This document shows positions 62,327 to 64,000 of a stretch of DNA of 64,000 nt, piece after piece. The notes beneath the pieces are model-generated. The model saw only the letters and a list, made by a program, of their open reading frames with translations, searched no databases and was not told the origin of the DNA. Position 1 is the first letter of the stretch, and each line of letters starts with the position of its first letter. Source of the DNA: Spirosomataceae bacterium TFI 002 (lineage in GTDB: Bacteria > Bacteroidota > Bacteroidia > Cytophagales > Spirosomataceae); assembly GCA_900230115.1 (NCBI GenBank), contig LT907983.1, positions 310,001 to 374,000 of the forward strand, in the 5' to 3' direction. A program made the translations under genes and the position numbers.

Positions 62327-64000
62327 TTACTCAATTGCTATTTTACGTGTAATTCTAGCGTTACGGTGATCTATTAATTCGAGTACATAAATTCCAGGAA
62401 TCATTTTGTATGTTTCTATGGAAACTTCCAGAGATGTATTTCCAGATTCATTTGAGTACACCTCGTTCCCTTTTGAATTGAATATTTTCAGCATTTTCCA
62501 ATCGGGATCTTTAGTTTTTACAATCAAAACATCCTTAGAGGGATTTGGATACACCTCCAGCTTTTCATTTTCAGTAATGCCAGTACCTAAAACTAAATCA
62601 TCAAAGCTTGCAACACCTTTATTTTGTAAATCTGATTGCAATGAATAGCTTTCAAAAGTAAGGTTAGAACCTTCACCAATGTATAGGGTGATCACCTTTT
62701 TATCATTTAAAAACTCTTTCCTTACAATTGCGAAACGCCCTTTAAATTTCAATTGAAAATCAGGAAAGTCTACTTCTCGATCATCAGTATCATTACAGAT
62801 GATATAGTCGCTTACTATGTTACCTGCAACATTATTAGTTACGATCGCACCAACAGAAGCCCCGTTAAAGACCAAAGGCTCTACAGATTGCACACTTGAC
62901 TCTTCTTTTAATGAGGGTTCGAATACAGAAATAAAAGGCCTATTCCAAGCCTCTCCATTTTGTCTGATAGCCACTACTTGGGTTTTCTTGGTGAGGTATC
63001 CATTTTCGGCTTCTCGTGAAGCTGGCCCAAGGGCTTTTGTATATTCTTTATTTGCACCTGCTGGTATAAACATGTGCATATAACGGTTATTAAAATTGAT
63101 TTTAAAACGAATTTTCACTCCTTCAGCCGTTGGTTCAGTTACTTGGGTGTTTTCCAGCAGGCTCCATCCGGGAGATTTAACCGAGTCCCCAATATCACCT
63201 GAGTAACGATTTGTGTTTGAAACTCCTAAAACTTCCTTTTTTGAATTTGTAATAAGCGTTTCGTCTCCAATATTATGATAGATGTAATCATGAAAATTAT
63301 TTTCACCCAGACTTTTAGACCTAAACATATCGAAATAGTAGGCCGAGGTTTCACTTGTTCTTATGATACCAAGCGTGCGTTGTTGTTCGCAATTATTTAC
63401 TTCATCTTTCAAAAATTGAGTTGCAAAACTGAAGTTTTTGTTAATAGGGTCTTCCAAATGCCCCGGTTCTGCTGCAACATTTACGGTGGTATTCTGCCAA
63501 ATTTTTATTCCACTTGCCCAAGAACCCTCTTGGCGACCTTGCGAGGTGCCATTCACCACTACAGTATTATTTCCTCCATGACGCATAAAGTAGTGACGAT
63601 GTTCTGGTATTCTTCGCTCTGGAAGAGAAGGTGGCAAACCTCCATTGGGAGCCATGACATACTCCATTCCATAAAGCTCCATGGCAATGCCGGTTGCATG
63701 AGAGTGCACGTAATGGGCTCCTCCAATAATTCCACAAAGGCCATAAATGGAATTTTGCTTCTCTACATGATTTCTTTGCAGAGCGACTCCGGCATGTTTA
63801 ACTATCACAGTTGGTTTGTAGTCGAATTCATTTACTGAAATACTTGGCAACTCTTCGCCCCAAAACAACTCCAATGCATCGTAATTATCAAAAGTACCAG
63901 AAGACAAAACCGGTTTATAACCGCCACTTGCATCATAGAATTGTCTTAGTGCTATTTCTGCTTTAGTTTGAAGCTCTAGGTTTTTACGGCGTTTTGCAAA
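62327..64000 (-). CDS. Heparinase II/III-like polysaccharide lyase with type IX sorting tail (5' end outside window)
   Basis: The frame is open from the window edge, beginning FAKRRKNLELQTKAEIALR, and gives 557 residues to the stop at 62,327; a TTG at 63,907 is not the real start. YVHSHATGIAMELYGMEYV and the following HYFMRHGGNNTVVVNG resemble the central beta-sandwich of heparinase II/III-type lyases; the alpha/alpha toroid should lie upstream. The last 75 residues (LEVYPNPSKDVLIVKTKD ... IPGIYVLELID) are a type IX secretion sorting domain, so it is secreted or bound to the cell surface. With two sulfatases downstream it points to breakdown of a sulfated uronate-rich glycan. Confidence 0.85.
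   Translation of the reverse strand, partial: FAKRRKNLELQTKAEIALRQFYDASGGYKPVLSSGTFDNYDALELFWGEELPSISVNEFDYKPTVIVKHAGVALQRNHVEKQNSIYGLCGIIGGAHYVHSHATGIAMELYGMEYVMAPNGGLPPSLPERRIPEHRHYFMRHGGNNTVVVNGTSQGRQEGSWASGIKIWQNTTVNVAAEPGHLEDPINKNFSFATQFLKDEVNNCEQQRTLGIIRTSETSAYYFDMFRSKSLGENNFHDYIYHNIGDETLITNSKKEVLGVSNTNRYSGDIGDSVKSPGWSLLENTQVTEPTAEGVKIRFKINFNNRYMHMFIPAGANKEYTKALGPASREAENGYLTKKTQVVAIRQNGEAWNRPFISVFEPSLKEESSVQSVEPLVFNGASVGAIVTNNVAGNIVSDYIICNDTDDREVDFPDFQLKFKGRFAIVRKEFLNDKKVITLYIGEGSNLTFESYSLQSDLQNKGVASFDDLVLGTGITENEKLEVYPNPSKDVLIVKTKDPDWKMLKIFNSKGNEVYSNESGNTSLEVSIETYKMIPGIYVLELIDHRNARITRKIAIE

Noticed and set aside
63275-63838. 187-codon plus-strand ORF
   Set aside because: It lies opposite the lyase gene, which has clear domain and sorting-signal evidence on the minus strand.
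1-64000. tRNA, rRNA, insertion sequences, phage genes
   Set aside because: I looked through the gaps for cloverleaf arms, rRNA motifs, transposase motifs and terminal inverted repeats and found none.

Overview
The window is a 64 kb chromosomal segment of an AT-rich member of the Bacteroidota, most likely a Cytophagales-type marine or freshwater heterotroph. The evidence is a set of lineage hallmarks: TonB-dependent receptors with N-terminal carboxypeptidase-like domains, a type IX secretion sorting tail on a secreted lyase, a LytS/LytTR two-component pair, bacillithiol synthesis (BshA), type B ribosomal protein L31, a long NusB, and repeated -7 boxes of the TAnnTTTG type with upstream TTG/TTTG about 20 bases away. 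I see no rRNA, tRNA, CRISPR array, phage or insertion sequence. Species cannot be named from the sequence alone.

Layout. 1-5,983: the 3' end of a DUF2083-type regulator, an Nfu iron-sulfur protein, a three-gene unit of ATP-grasp, alpha-E and transglutaminase proteins, a five-heme cytochrome and a small membrane protein. 6,301-11,028: a TonB-dependent receptor, a periplasmic protein and a sensor kinase/LytTR regulator pair. 11,269-12,961: an SRPBCC gene and two glyoxalase-fold genes. 13,102-17,763 (minus): uronate catabolism (uxaC, altronate dehydratase, eda) interrupted by a four-helix-bundle gene, plus an NTF2-like lipoprotein. 17,817-24,287 (minus): a tightly overlapping propionyl-CoA carboxylase/methylmalonyl-CoA mutase operon, divergent from an SDR, enoyl-CoA hydratase and thioesterase operon. 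26,732-27,625: a complex non-coding repeat array. 27,626-33,424: purN, a UbiA prenyltransferase, bshA, type II NADH dehydrogenase and an ABC exporter. 33,509-36,370: a large secreted beta-helix protein.

36,371-40,718 is a conspicuously AT-rich island with decayed small ORFs, a Nudix hydrolase and a PLD/helicase/DUF3427 protein whose genes overlap by ATGA. 40,758-47,175 holds a lipoprotein, an M24 peptidase, a HAD phosphatase, a secreted small protein, a candidate structured RNA, nagA and an S41 peptidase. 47,288-52,180 is a housekeeping run (nusB, ytxH-like, DUF1573, yajC, a DUF721 gene, a Kir-type channel, an LD-carboxypeptidase and a membrane protein). 52,669-58,662 has a second TonB-type receptor, two tandem YheT-like hydrolases, rpmE2 and a class V aminotransferase. 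58,834-64,000 (minus) is part of a polysaccharide-degradation cluster: two formylglycine sulfatases and a heparinase II/III-like lyase that runs off the window.

The genes suggest an organism that releases sulfated, uronate-containing polysaccharide (sulfatases and lyase), feeds the uronic acids through the UxaC/altronate dehydratase/KDPG aldolase route, and recovers propionyl-CoA through methylmalonyl-CoA. The most unusual items are the six-copy 86-bp repeat array, the orphan three-hairpin RNA upstream of nagA, the AT-rich Nudix-helicase island, and a YheT hydrolase gene whose conserved N-terminus has no canonical start codon and whose apparent promoter lies inside the rpmE2 terminator.
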